Below, piece by piece: positions 20,830-31,150 of a stretch of DNA of 35,384 nt. The notes under the pieces were generated by a model. The model ran no database searches, was not told the DNA's origin, and worked only from the letters and a program-made list of their open reading frames with translations. Numbering within the stretch: position 1 is the first letter of the stretch; every line of letters begins with the position of its first letter. Source of the DNA: Nannocystineae bacterium (GTDB lineage Bacteria > Myxococcota_A > Polyangia > Haliangiales > Haliangiaceae). The DNA lies in assembly GCA_007133195.1 (NCBI GenBank), contig SLNH01000376.1:1-35384 (forward strand), read 5' to 3'. A program made the translations under genes and the position numbers.

Positions 20830-22188
20830 ATGCGCGAAGCTCCGCTTTACCGCCGCGTTTTGATCGCCAACCGGGGCGAGGTCGCCGCCCGGATCGCCCG
20901 CACGTGCGACGAGCTGGGCATCGAGGTCGTGTTCGCCGTATCGGAGGCCGACCGCGAGGCGCCCTATACCCGCGGCCGCGACATCGTGCCGCTCGGGCCC
21001 GGGCGCGCCGATCAGAGCTACCTCGATCCCGTGCGCCTCGTGCAAGCGGCGCGGCAGGCGCGGGCGAGCGCCGTCCATCCGGGATGGGGCTTTCTGTCTG
21101 AGCATCCACCGTTTGCCGCGCTGTGCGCCAGCCACGGGCTGTCGTTCATCGGTCCGCCGGCCCACGTGATGCAGCTCATGGGCGAAAAGATACCGGCGAA
21201 GCGGGCGATGCGCGCCGCGGGGCTGAACGTGATCCCCGGCAGCGAGGGCGTGCTCTCCGGCGTGGACGAAGCCCGGCGTGTGGCCGACGAGATCGGCTAC
21301 CCGGTGCTGCTCAAGGCCGAACGCGGCGGCGGCGGGCGCGGGATGCGGATCGCCCAGGGGCCAGACGACTTGGCGGCCGCCTATCAGGACGCGCAGAGCG
21401 AGGCACGCGGCGCGTTCGGCGACCCCAGTCTGTATCTCGAGCGGCTCGTGGAGGGCGGCCGCCACATCGAGATCCAGATCTTCGCCGACCGCTACGGCAA
21501 CGTGATCCACCTCGGTGAGCGGGACTGCACCATCCAGCGGCATCACCAGAAGCTCATCGAGGAGTCCCCGTCCCCGGCGCTGTCTTTGGGCGAGCGCGCG
21601 CAGGCGGGCGAGGCGGCGGCGCGGGCCGCCGCGGCGATTGGCTACGTCGGCGCCGGGACCATGGAGTTTCTCCTCGACGAGTCGGGCGTGCTTCGATTCA
21701 TGGAGATGAACACGCGCCTGCAAGTCGAGCACCCCGTCACGGAGATGCGCGCGGGGCTCGATCTGGTTCGCCACCAACTCCTCGTCGCGGCGGGGCACGA
21801 GCTCGGGATCAGCCAGGACGACGTCGAGCTGTCGGGGCACGCGATCGAGTGCCGCATAAACGCCGAAGACCCGGACGATGGGTTTCGCCCTGCCCCGGGC
21901 AAGATCCGCCGGTTCGCGGCGCCGCCCGACGAGGGCGGGGATGTGCGGGTGGATACGCACGTCGAGAGCGGCTACGAGGTGCCGCCCCACTACGATAGCC
22001 TGCTGTGCAAGGTGATCGCCCGCGGGGCGGATCGCGGCGACGCGATCGAGCGCATGCGGCGCGCGCTCGGCGCGCTGGTGTGCGAGGGCGTGCCCACGAC
22101 CGCACGTTTGCACCTCGCCATCCTCGGCTCGCGGGCGTTTCGCGACGGCGACTACGACACGCGCGCCCTTCCGGAGGTCGGCCAGTAG
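20830..22188 (+). CDS. accC: Biotin carboxylase subunit of an acyl-CoA carboxylase
   Basis: Carboxylates the biotin on its carrier protein, using ATP and bicarbonate. It is 452 aa (E. coli AccC 449) with the whole carboxylase fold. RRVLIANRGEVAARIARTCDELG is the N-terminal Rossmann strand. HPGWGFLSE and FIGPP follow, then the glycine-rich ATP lid KAERGGGGRGMR. RDCTIQRHHQKLIEE comes next, then FMEMNTRLQVEHPVTEM with the bicarbonate/biotin-site Glu, Asn and Arg. HAIECRINAEDP and PHYDSLLCKVI close it. The ATG at 20830 is chosen because homology begins at once. The open frame upstream is Arg/Ala-rich filler. No Shine-Dalgarno is present. It is first in a three-gene unit with the carboxyltransferase and the carrier protein. 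The symbol follows the family; the acyl-CoA substrate is not known. Confidence 0.94.
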   Translation: MREAPLYRRVLIANRGEVAARIARTCDELGIEVVFAVSEADREAPYTRGRDIVPLGPGRADQSYLDPVRLVQAARQARASAVHPGWGFLSEHPPFAALCASHGLSFIGPPAHVMQLMGEKIPAKRAMRAAGLNVIPGSEGVLSGVDEARRVADEIGYPVLLKAERGGGGRGMRIAQGPDDLAAAYQDAQSEARGAFGDPSLYLERLVEGGRHIEIQIFADRYGNVIHLGERDCTIQRHHQKLIEESPSPALSLGERAQAGEAAARAAAAIGYVGAGTMEFLLDESGVLRFMEMNTRLQVEHPVTEMRAGLDLVRHQLLVAAGHELGISQDDVELSGHAIECRINAEDPDDGFRPAPGKIRRFAAPPDEGGDVRVDTHVESGYEVPPHYDSLLCKVIARGADRGDAIERMRRALGALVCEGVPTTARLHLAILGSRAFRDGDYDTRALPEVGQ

Positions 22189-22257
22189 GTTCGCAGCTCG
22201 CGCGGATTTGCCGGTGGACGCGCCGCCCGGAGGCCGGACACCGATTCAGGAGACTCG

Positions 22258-23987
<1,730 letters not shown>

Positions 23988-23988
<1 letters not shown>

Positions 23989-24602
23989 TGGCGGGCGCGG
24001 TGACTGGGCGGCTGTCTCAGCCGAGGCTCGTGGCGCGGAGCGAGGCGGCGGGCGAGGGACGGGTTGCGCTTTTGTCCCCTGCCGTCGGCTACTGGCGGCG
24101 CGCGCCCGCGGAGGGCGCGGTGGTGCTGCCTGGCGGCGACTTGGGCGAGATCGAGGTCCTCGGCGTGATCCACGAGCTCGTTGCGCCGGCGCGCGCGCGA
24201 GGCCTCGTGAGATCGATCGGCCAGCCCCGCCGAGGCCAGATTCCTGTCGGCTACGGCGATCGGCTCGCGGTCCTCGATCCCGACGCGGTGGGCGAGGAGG
24301 CTCAGCCCGAGGAGGCGGCGGCGGAGGCCGCGGTCACGGGGCTCGCGTTCCGCGCGAGCTCGAGCGGCCGGTTTTACAGCCGGCCGGCGCCGCAGAAGCC
24401 GCCGTTCGTGGAGGAGGGCCAGGTCATCGAGCGCGGGCAGACGGTGTGCCTCATCGAGGTGATGAAGACCTACAGCCGCCTGGCCTACGGAGGGGACGAC
24501 TTGCCCGCCCGCGCGCGCGTCGCCGCGGTGCGGCCCGCCGACGGCGACGATCTCGCCGCGGGCGAGGTCATCCTCGATCTCGAGCGCCTCGAGGATCCGT
24601 AA
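23988..24602 (+). CDS. Biotin carboxyl carrier protein with an additional degenerate barrel domain
   Basis: Carrier of the carboxylated biotin for the preceding two subunits, 204 aa from the ATG at 23988, which overlaps the carboxyltransferase stop by one base. The C-terminal domain (about 122-200) is a biotinyl domain: RFYSRPAP, then CLIEVMKTY, in which K160 is the predicted biotinylated lysine (E-V-M-K variant of A-M-K-M). Residues about 27-97 look like a second barrel-sandwich domain (LLSPAVGYWRRAP..., IEVLGVIHELVAPARARGLV..., VGYGDRLAVLDP). At the place of the modified lysine it has VIHEL, so it cannot be biotinylated. A Glu/Ala-rich linker (101-117) joins the two. Usual BCCPs have a Pro/Ala linker and a single domain. 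The second-domain reading is by eye. Confidence 0.88.
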
Positions 24603-24617
24603 CCGGGTGCTCGGCGA

Positions 24618-25676
24618 TTAGGGAGGCGCCTCGGCGTTCCCGTCGCGGGTGGTGAGCCATACGAGCGCGAACGTGCCGAGCCAGTGGCTGCCGGCGAAGT
24701 GCTCGCCCGTGACGCCAGTGAGGCCGGCCTTGCCGTGGGCAGCGGCGAGGCTGGTGAGCCTCAAAACGCGGGGATCCCCGGCGGGCATGGCGGCCGCGAG
24801 GCGATGGAGCATCCACGCGCGGCTGAGATTCAGGCCGTCGAAATGAACGAGTTTCCCGTCCGCGCGGTCGATCGTCCGCACGGGCGCAAACCAGGTGCCG
24901 AGCTCGGCGTCGAAAAGCTGAGGGAGAAAATCGCTCAGCCACTCGGAAAACTCGCCCGCGGGGAGCACCTGGGCCATGAGGTCGGCCTCCGAGAGCGCGG
25001 GCGACAGAAAATCGTGGGCGGAGGGCTCGTAGTGGAGCGGCGCGCCCGTGTCGCGTCCGTACAGGCGGCGCGCGATACGGCACACGAGCTCGTCGGCGTC
25101 ATGGCGGCGGGTGACGCGGGCCCACTCGAGCGCGAGCGTCATCGCGAACGCAGACTGGTTGTGCTCGCCGGTGCGCGTGGGGTGCGAGAGCCTCCGAAGC
25201 CAGAAAAACAGATTCTCGGCCGCGCGGTCCTCGAGCGGCCGAACCGTATCGCGCAGGCCGAGCATGGGCGCGCCTCCGCGTTCGAGCTCGGCGGCGAGGG
25301 CGAGGACCCAAGCCGTCCCGTAAGGGACCTCGAACCGGGGCCTTCGCGCGAGGTGCTCCGACTCGCGAGCGACGTTTTCGACCGTGAGACAGCGCGAGAG
25401 CGCGCGCCCTAGGCGTTCGGCGAACGCCGCGTCCGGGAACAGCCGAAAAAGCCGCGCGAGCGCGAAGTGACCGTGAACCGCCGAGTGCCAGTCGAACGCG
25501 CCCCGGAACGCAGGCGTGCGCAGCCGAGGAGGTACGAGGTCGTCGTCGCTGTCTAGCTCCAAGACGACGAGGTTCGGGTAGTCGCGCAAAGCGGCGGCGA
25601 GCACCATGTCGGCGAGGCGCTCGGCGAGAGCGGGGGACAGCGCCGGGCCCCCGGGCCGTTTCGGGCTCGTCGCCAC
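24618..25676 (-). CDS. DUF2891 family protein
   Basis: A 352-aa soluble protein with the features of DUF2891, a family of unproven function whose pattern suggests an alpha/alpha-barrel. Visible signatures: AFDWHSAVHGHFALARL near residue 60, GEHNQSAFAMTLALEWA, LHYEPSAHDFLSPALSEADLM, then VHFDGLNLSRAWMLHRLA and GSHWLGTFALVWLT at the C-terminus. No signal peptide or membrane segment is seen. Conserved His, Glu and Asp in these motifs could form a site for a sugar or metal, but that is inference. The start is GTG at 25676 with no strong Shine-Dalgarno; an ATG at codon 24 is possible. It ends 15 bp from the convergent biotin carrier gene. Confidence 0.85.
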   Translation of the reverse strand: MATSPKRPGGPALSPALAERLADMVLAAALRDYPNLVVLELDSDDDLVPPRLRTPAFRGAFDWHSAVHGHFALARLFRLFPDAAFAERLGRALSRCLTVENVARESEHLARRPRFEVPYGTAWVLALAAELERGGAPMLGLRDTVRPLEDRAAENLFFWLRRLSHPTRTGEHNQSAFAMTLALEWARVTRRHDADELVCRIARRLYGRDTGAPLHYEPSAHDFLSPALSEADLMAQVLPAGEFSEWLSDFLPQLFDAELGTWFAPVRTIDRADGKLVHFDGLNLSRAWMLHRLAAAMPAGDPRVLRLTSLAAAHGKAGLTGVTGEHFAGSHWLGTFALVWLTTRDGNAEAPP

Positions 25677-25736
25677 GCCAGCAGACTCGCGCGGGCAGGG
25701 CGCGCGGTCAAGGCGCGGGCGAAGTGCGCGCCGCGA

Positions 25737-26255
25737 TCACGACGCCGCAGGCTTGGGGCCGACGAGCGACCGCAGGGTCGCGCGCGCCACCACATCACCC
25801 CCGGCGTCGAAGATGTCGACGGGCACCTCGTACTCGCGACGCTCGCTCGACGCGGGCACCGGCGCCTCGCACACGCCCCGCAGCTCGCCGCGCGCCTTTT
25901 TAAGGTAGTCGATGGACATCTTGGTGACGATGAAACGCCCGTCGTCCGGGAGCGCGTACGCGAGAGCCACGTTCCCGGTGAGCTCGGCGAGGTTGGCCAG
26001 CGCGACGGCGTGAACACTGCCCAAGTGATTGCGCACGCCGCGGCGGTCGCGAAGGCGCACCTCCGCATACCCCGCGCGGAGTTCGGCGACGTGGGGATCG
26101 ATGGTGCCCGTGTAGGGCGCCATCGCGCCCACGATGCGGCTAAATACTCGGCTGCCGCCCGGGAGACCACTGAGCTTGTCCCAGCTTTGGCGAATCAGAT
26201 TGACGTGCCCATCGGTCGAAGGGATGAGCTTGGTTACGGTGGCGGGGACCTTCAT
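25737..26255 (-). CDS. DUF4442 hotdog-fold protein (thioesterase-like)
   Basis: A 172-aa protein resembling DUF4442, hotdog-fold relatives of acyl-CoA thioesterases. The pattern is RAGYAEVRLRDRRGVRNHLGSVHAVALANLAE, where N-x-x-G-x-x-H-A at the start of the long helix is the hotdog signature. Substrate is unknown. The C-terminus DIFDAGGDVVARATLRSLV forms the last strands. The ATG at 26255 is preceded by GGAGG with a 10-nt spacer. It is 60 bp upstream of, and in the same direction as, the DUF2891 gene, so they may be cotranscribed. Confidence 0.82.
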   Translation of the reverse strand: MKVPATVTKLIPSTDGHVNLIRQSWDKLSGLPGGSRVFSRIVGAMAPYTGTIDPHVAELRAGYAEVRLRDRRGVRNHLGSVHAVALANLAELTGNVALAYALPDDGRFIVTKMSIDYLKKARGELRGVCEAPVPASSERREYEVPVDIFDAGGDVVARATLRSLVGPKPAAS

Positions 26256-26578
26256 AGGCGAAAAACCTCCGGTGATCGTGCCCGGGTAGCCTACCCCAAT
26301 CGCGGGATTGAAGGGCGGCGGGCGCCACCGCTCCGCAAAAGCGCGGCGCTCGCCCAGGCCTCGCTTCGAAGGACTCGCACCGCTCGTCGTGGCGGAGCGC
26401 GAGGAGGCCCCGCTGCGCGATGGCTCGCACCGCTACGCTCGCGATGTTCGCTTCCAGGGCCTAGCGTGAGCGAGACCTATGTTGTGCCGTTTCACCGGCG
26501 GCGGGCGAAAGTTCCCGCCGTCAGGGACGCGGCGTGCGCGCGTTCGGCCGGCACGGCGGCACGCCGGCCGCGAAGATC
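26256..26578. other. Intergenic stretch without a supported gene
   Basis: 323 bp between the DUF4442 start and the end of the zinc-ribbon gene. It contains the GGAGG of DUF4442 and, at 26499-26520, a hairpin CGGCGGG-(8 nt)-CCCGCCG that could end transcription of the zinc-ribbon gene but has no U-tract. Short Arg/Ala-rich open frames here look non-coding. I found no tRNA-like fold. Confidence 0.5.
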
Positions 26579-26797
26579 TCAGTGGAGCATCAGCGAGGAG
26601 GTGTCATCCTCTTCCATATCGTCGCGCAGATCCTCGCTTTCAAAGGGGGCCGAGCCCACAGTCGAGCAACGCAGGCAGCACCAGCGAAGGCGCCCTTCGT
26701 CGGGGCTCGCCACCACGTGGATCGGCGCTTCACACGCCGGGCATTCACCCATCCCGTGTGCGGCGTTGCTCTCCATGTTGAATTGAATGTCGGTCAT
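26579..26797 (-). CDS. Small acidic zinc-ribbon protein
   Basis: A 72-aa protein with a CPAC knuckle (C19, C22) and a second knuckle C41-L-R-C44 (with an extra C40), 18 residues apart: a single treble-clef/zinc-ribbon-like metal site. The C-terminal third is very acidic (ESEDLRDDMEEDD). I choose the ATG at 26797 because AGGAG lies 5 nt before it; a longer reading from 26851 lacks a ribosome-binding site. Function is unknown: a small transcription- or RNA-associated zinc protein or an adaptor is possible. It is divergent from the amine oxidase gene (164-bp gap). Confidence 0.75.
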   Translation of the reverse strand: MTDIQFNMESNAAHGMGECPACEAPIHVVASPDEGRLRWCCLRCSTVGSAPFESEDLRDDMEEDDTSSLMLH

Positions 26798-26802
26798 TTC
26801 GA

Positions 26803-26807
26803 CTCCT
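26803..26807 (-). promoter_or_regulatory. Shine-Dalgarno that fixes the zinc-ribbon gene start
   Basis: AGGAG on the minus strand with a 5-nt spacer (TCGAA) to the ATG at 26797. It supports both the reality of the small gene and its internal start. Confidence 0.6.
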
Positions 26808-26961
26808 ACGATCCAAGCGTCGTGAAACGCTGTCCCTTCCAACGGAATCACGATTTCCCTGGTGTCAAGGGTGGGGCGCCGGTAGGCGGCTTCGCGTCAT
26901 CGATTTCCGCTGGGTATGGCGCAAGGTGTGCGCCGCCCGAACATCGATTGGGGGGCGCGCG

Positions 26962-28245
26962 GTGATCGTGGTCGTAGGCGGCGGCGTCGCCGGCTTGGCG
27001 GCGGCGCAGACGCTCGCTGCGGCGGGGCAGCACCCCATCGTCGTGGAGGCGCGTTCGCGGATCGGTGGCCGCGTATTTACCTACCGAGAAGGTCGGATGC
27101 TGGCCGACCTCGGCGCCTGTTGGATCCACGGCTACAAGGGCAACCCGGTCACCGAGATCGCCCGCCGTGAGGGGCTCGCCACGAAGCCGACGGCTCACGA
27201 TGATCGGCGCATCTACGAGGCGCCCGGGGCGCACTTCAAGGAAGCTGAAGAGGACGCGTATCGGGCTTGGTTCGACGACAGGCTCGAGCGCGCCGCGGCC
27301 TTGGCGCGGCGCGGGGCGGAACGGCCGCTCGCCGACGGCATGCGCGCGGGGGCGGATCGCCTGCCGCCGCGGAAACGCCTGTACCTGGAGTTCGGCCTGA
27401 AGTGGATCGAGCTCGTGATGGGCGGGCCCGCGGATCGGCTGTCGCTCCGGCATTGGGATCACGACGAGGATCTGCCCGGGGGCGATCTGCTGTTCCCCGG
27501 CGGCTTCGACGCCGTGGTCGGCGCGCTCGCCGAGGGGCTGGATATCAGGACGGGGTGCGTCGTCCGCGCCGTCGAGCGCGGCGACGCCGGCGTCACCCTC
27601 GAGATCGAGGACGGCTCGCGCCTGCGCGCCGAAGCTTGCGTTTTGGCCGTCCCGCTCGGCGTCCTCAAGGCGGGCGCGCTCGCCGTCGAGCCCCCGCTGC
27701 CGGAGCCCATGCGCGAGGCGATCGGCCGGCTGGAGATGGGGCTGCTCGACAAAATCGTGCTCCGCTTTCCCCGCCGGTTTTGGCCTCGCACCACCTACCT
27801 CGCCGCGGCCCGCGCCGACTTCGCCGAGTACCCGGCCTTCTTCGATCCAGACGTCCCGGGCGGCCCGCCGATGCTCGTGGGGCTGATCGCGGCGCGGTCG
27901 GCGTCCCGCGGCGAAGAACTGAGCGACGAGGACGCGGCCAAGCGCGCCGTGAGCGCGCTCTCGCGGATGATGGACGGGGCGGTCATCGAGCCCGAGCGCG
28001 CGATCGTCACCCGTTGGGGGCAAGATTCGTTTTCGCGCGGATCGTACTCGCACCTGCCCGCGGGGGCGTCTCCCGCGGACTACGACGCGCTGGCCGCGCC
28101 CGTTGGCCGTCTCGCGCTCGCCGGGGAGGCCACGCACCGGCGCCACCCCGCGACGGTGCACGGCGCGTACCTGTCCGGTGTCCGCGCCGGACGGCAGCTC
28201 ATCCGCGAGCTCGACCCGGGTTTCAATTCAACTGATCTTCGGTGA
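26962..28245 (+). CDS. FAD-dependent amine oxidase family protein
   Basis: Flavoprotein of the monoamine/polyamine oxidase class, oxidising an amine with release of aldehyde and ammonia or transfer of electrons; substrate unknown. It is 427 aa. The FAD Rossmann motif IVVVGGGVAGLAAAQTL opens the protein, and RIGGRVFTYREG is the GG-doublet motif. PGGFDAVVGALAEGL and AVPLGVLKAGALAVEPPLP are typical internal motifs. The C-terminal FAD contact is LALAGEATHRRHPATVHGAYLSGVRAGRQLI-like (about 392-418). I prefer GTG at 26962, where the Rossmann strand starts and GGGGGG lies 6 nt upstream; a GTG at 26926 would add 12 residues. Its last 23 nt overlap the end of the opposing mtaB gene. Confidence 0.9.
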   Translation: MIVVVGGGVAGLAAAQTLAAAGQHPIVVEARSRIGGRVFTYREGRMLADLGACWIHGYKGNPVTEIARREGLATKPTAHDDRRIYEAPGAHFKEAEEDAYRAWFDDRLERAAALARRGAERPLADGMRAGADRLPPRKRLYLEFGLKWIELVMGGPADRLSLRHWDHDEDLPGGDLLFPGGFDAVVGALAEGLDIRTGCVVRAVERGDAGVTLEIEDGSRLRAEACVLAVPLGVLKAGALAVEPPLPEPMREAIGRLEMGLLDKIVLRFPRRFWPRTTYLAAARADFAEYPAFFDPDVPGGPPMLVGLIAARSASRGEELSDEDAAKRAVSALSRMMDGAVIEPERAIVTRWGQDSFSRGSYSHLPAGASPADYDALAAPVGRLALAGEATHRRHPATVHGAYLSGVRAGRQLIRELDPGFNSTDLR

Positions 28246-29541
28246 AGCCAGTCGAAATATCGGCGTAGATGCGATCTGGCGGATCGCCTGCGAGGCCGCG
28301 CAGGGTCGCCGGCGTGATCTGGTTTTCGAGCGACCAATCGGTCGGGGCGCGCGCCTCGACGCGCGCGTAGTGATCGGTGTAGCCGATCCAGCGCGCCGCG
28401 CCGTCCTCGGCCGGGTCGCCGGGCGTTTCCCACAGGACCTGGCGCGTTTGGCCGAGGAGTCGGCGCAGGTGGGCCTCCTTCTGCGCGCTCGCCACGGCCC
28501 GGAGCTCGCGCGCGCGGGCGCGCACGACCTCGCTCGGGAGCTGCCCGGGCATGCGCGCCGCCGTGGTCCCCTCGCGCCGCGAGTACCCGAATATGTGGAT
28601 GTGCGCGAACCGCATCTCCTTGACGAACGACAGCGTGTCGGCCCACTCGTCGTCGGTTTCGCCGGGGAATCCGGCGATGACGTCCGTGGTCACCGCCAAG
28701 TCCGGAATGTCGGCCCTCAGGGTCGAAAGGAGCGCGCGGTAGCTCTCGGTGCTGCACCGGCGCGCCATGCGCTTTAAGACGCCATCACTTCCGCTCTGGA
28801 GCGGCAGGTGCAAGTGGGGCATGAGCCGCGGGTGGGAGAACAGGGCCCCGAAGTCCGAGGGGAGGTCCCACGGCTCGAGCGAGGATAGGCGAAGGCGCGG
28901 GATGTCGGTGTCGGCGCACAGCGCGCGCACGAGGGCGGGCAGATCGGCGCCGAGGTCCCGCCCGTAGCCGCCCAGGTGGACGCCGGTGAGGACGACCTCG
29001 CGATAGCCCGCCTCGGCGAGCCCGCGCACCTCGTCTACGAGCTCGGAAATCGGCCTGCTGCGCTCGCTCCCTCGCGCGATCGTGACCACGCAGAACGTGC
29101 AGCGGTTTTTGCAACCGTCTTGCGCCTTGACGAAGGCGCGCGTGCGCGACTCGCGGTAGACGTGCGCGCTGTCCGGCTCGCTGGCAAGCGCCGGCATCGC
29201 CGCGCTCTCGATCTCCCGCTCCACGCGGCTTACCAGCTCGTCCTTGTCGCTGTTTTGCACGATCGCGTCCACGCCGGCGAGCGATCGGGCCGACGCGGGC
29301 TCGAGCTCGGCGAAGCAGCCCGTGAGGACCAGGCGGGCTTCGGGGTTTTGGCGGTGGAGCTGAGATGTGAGCTTGCGGGACTTGCGCGCCGCCTCACGCG
29401 TGACCGCGCAGGTGTTCAGGACGATGATGTGGGCGCTACGCGGCGCGGCGACCACCCGGTGCCCCCGGGCGCGGAACTGCCTGGCCCAGCCCTCGATCTC
29501 CGCTTCGTTCAGCCGACATCCCAGGGTGTGTAAAAAGACGT

Positions 29542-29545
<4 letters not shown>
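28223..29545 (-). CDS. mtaB: tRNA (t6A37) C2-methylthiotransferase, MtaB type
   Basis: Radical-SAM enzyme that turns t6A into ms2t6A at position 37 of ANN-decoding tRNAs. It is 440 aa from the ATG at 29545, which has GGAG 6 nt upstream; a TTG 12 nt earlier is unlikely. The N-terminal UPF0004 domain has the cluster ligands C10 (HTLGC), C46 (LNTCAVT) and C77 (TGCFAE). The radical-SAM cluster is C145-x3-C149-x2-C152 (CKNRCTFC). TGVHLGGYG and HLHLPLQSGSD are family signatures, and TDVIAGFPGET follows. HTLGCRLNEAE rather than the RimO/MiaB N-terminus supports MtaB. Residues after about 380 resemble a TRAM domain. Its start overlaps the upstream oxidoreductase stop by 4 nt (ATGA). Confidence 0.93.
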
Positions 29546-31014
<1,469 letters not shown>

Positions 31015-31023
31015 CGGCGCTCG

Positions 31024-31051
31024 ATGATAGGAGACGCGCTCGCGTTTTCAA
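31024..31051 (-). promoter_or_regulatory. Near-consensus sigma-70-like promoter of the oxidoreductase-mtaB unit
   Basis: On the minus strand TTGAAA (31051-31046; 5 of 6), a 16-bp spacer and TATCAT (31029-31024; 5 of 6) end 9 nt before the ATG at 31014. It is the best promoter match in the window. The start of transcription would fall on or within 2-3 nt of the ATG, giving an essentially leaderless mRNA. Confidence 0.6.
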
Positions 31052-31124
31052 GCTCGCCAGGGCGCCGGCGGTCCAAGCGGCGGGCGCGCGGCCCGCGCCG
31101 TGAGCTTCGAGCCCGCGCGTCCGT

Positions 31125-31132
31125 GATAGCAT
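31125..31132 (+). promoter_or_regulatory. Extended -10-like element of the lipoprotein gene
   Basis: GATAGCAT within CGTGATAGCAT gives TG-N-TAGCAT (4 of 6 bases), 18 nt before the ATG at 31151. A short leader with the GGAG ribosome-binding site would follow. The -35 match is poor. Confidence 0.35.
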
Positions 31133-31150
31133 TTCACCTGGGAGAAGCTG

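Noticed and set aside
20662-22113. 483-aa minus-strand frame opposite the biotin carboxylase
   Set aside because: Antisense of a clearly conserved gene; no recognisable protein features.
26499-26520. Hairpin as intrinsic terminator of the zinc-ribbon gene
   Set aside because: 7-bp stem with an 8-nt loop, but no U-tract and about 60 bp beyond the stop; noted only in the intergenic entry.
26848-28161. 437-aa minus-strand frame opposite the amine oxidase
   Set aside because: Compositionally biased antisense frame with no motifs; the plus strand has complete FAD-binding motifs.
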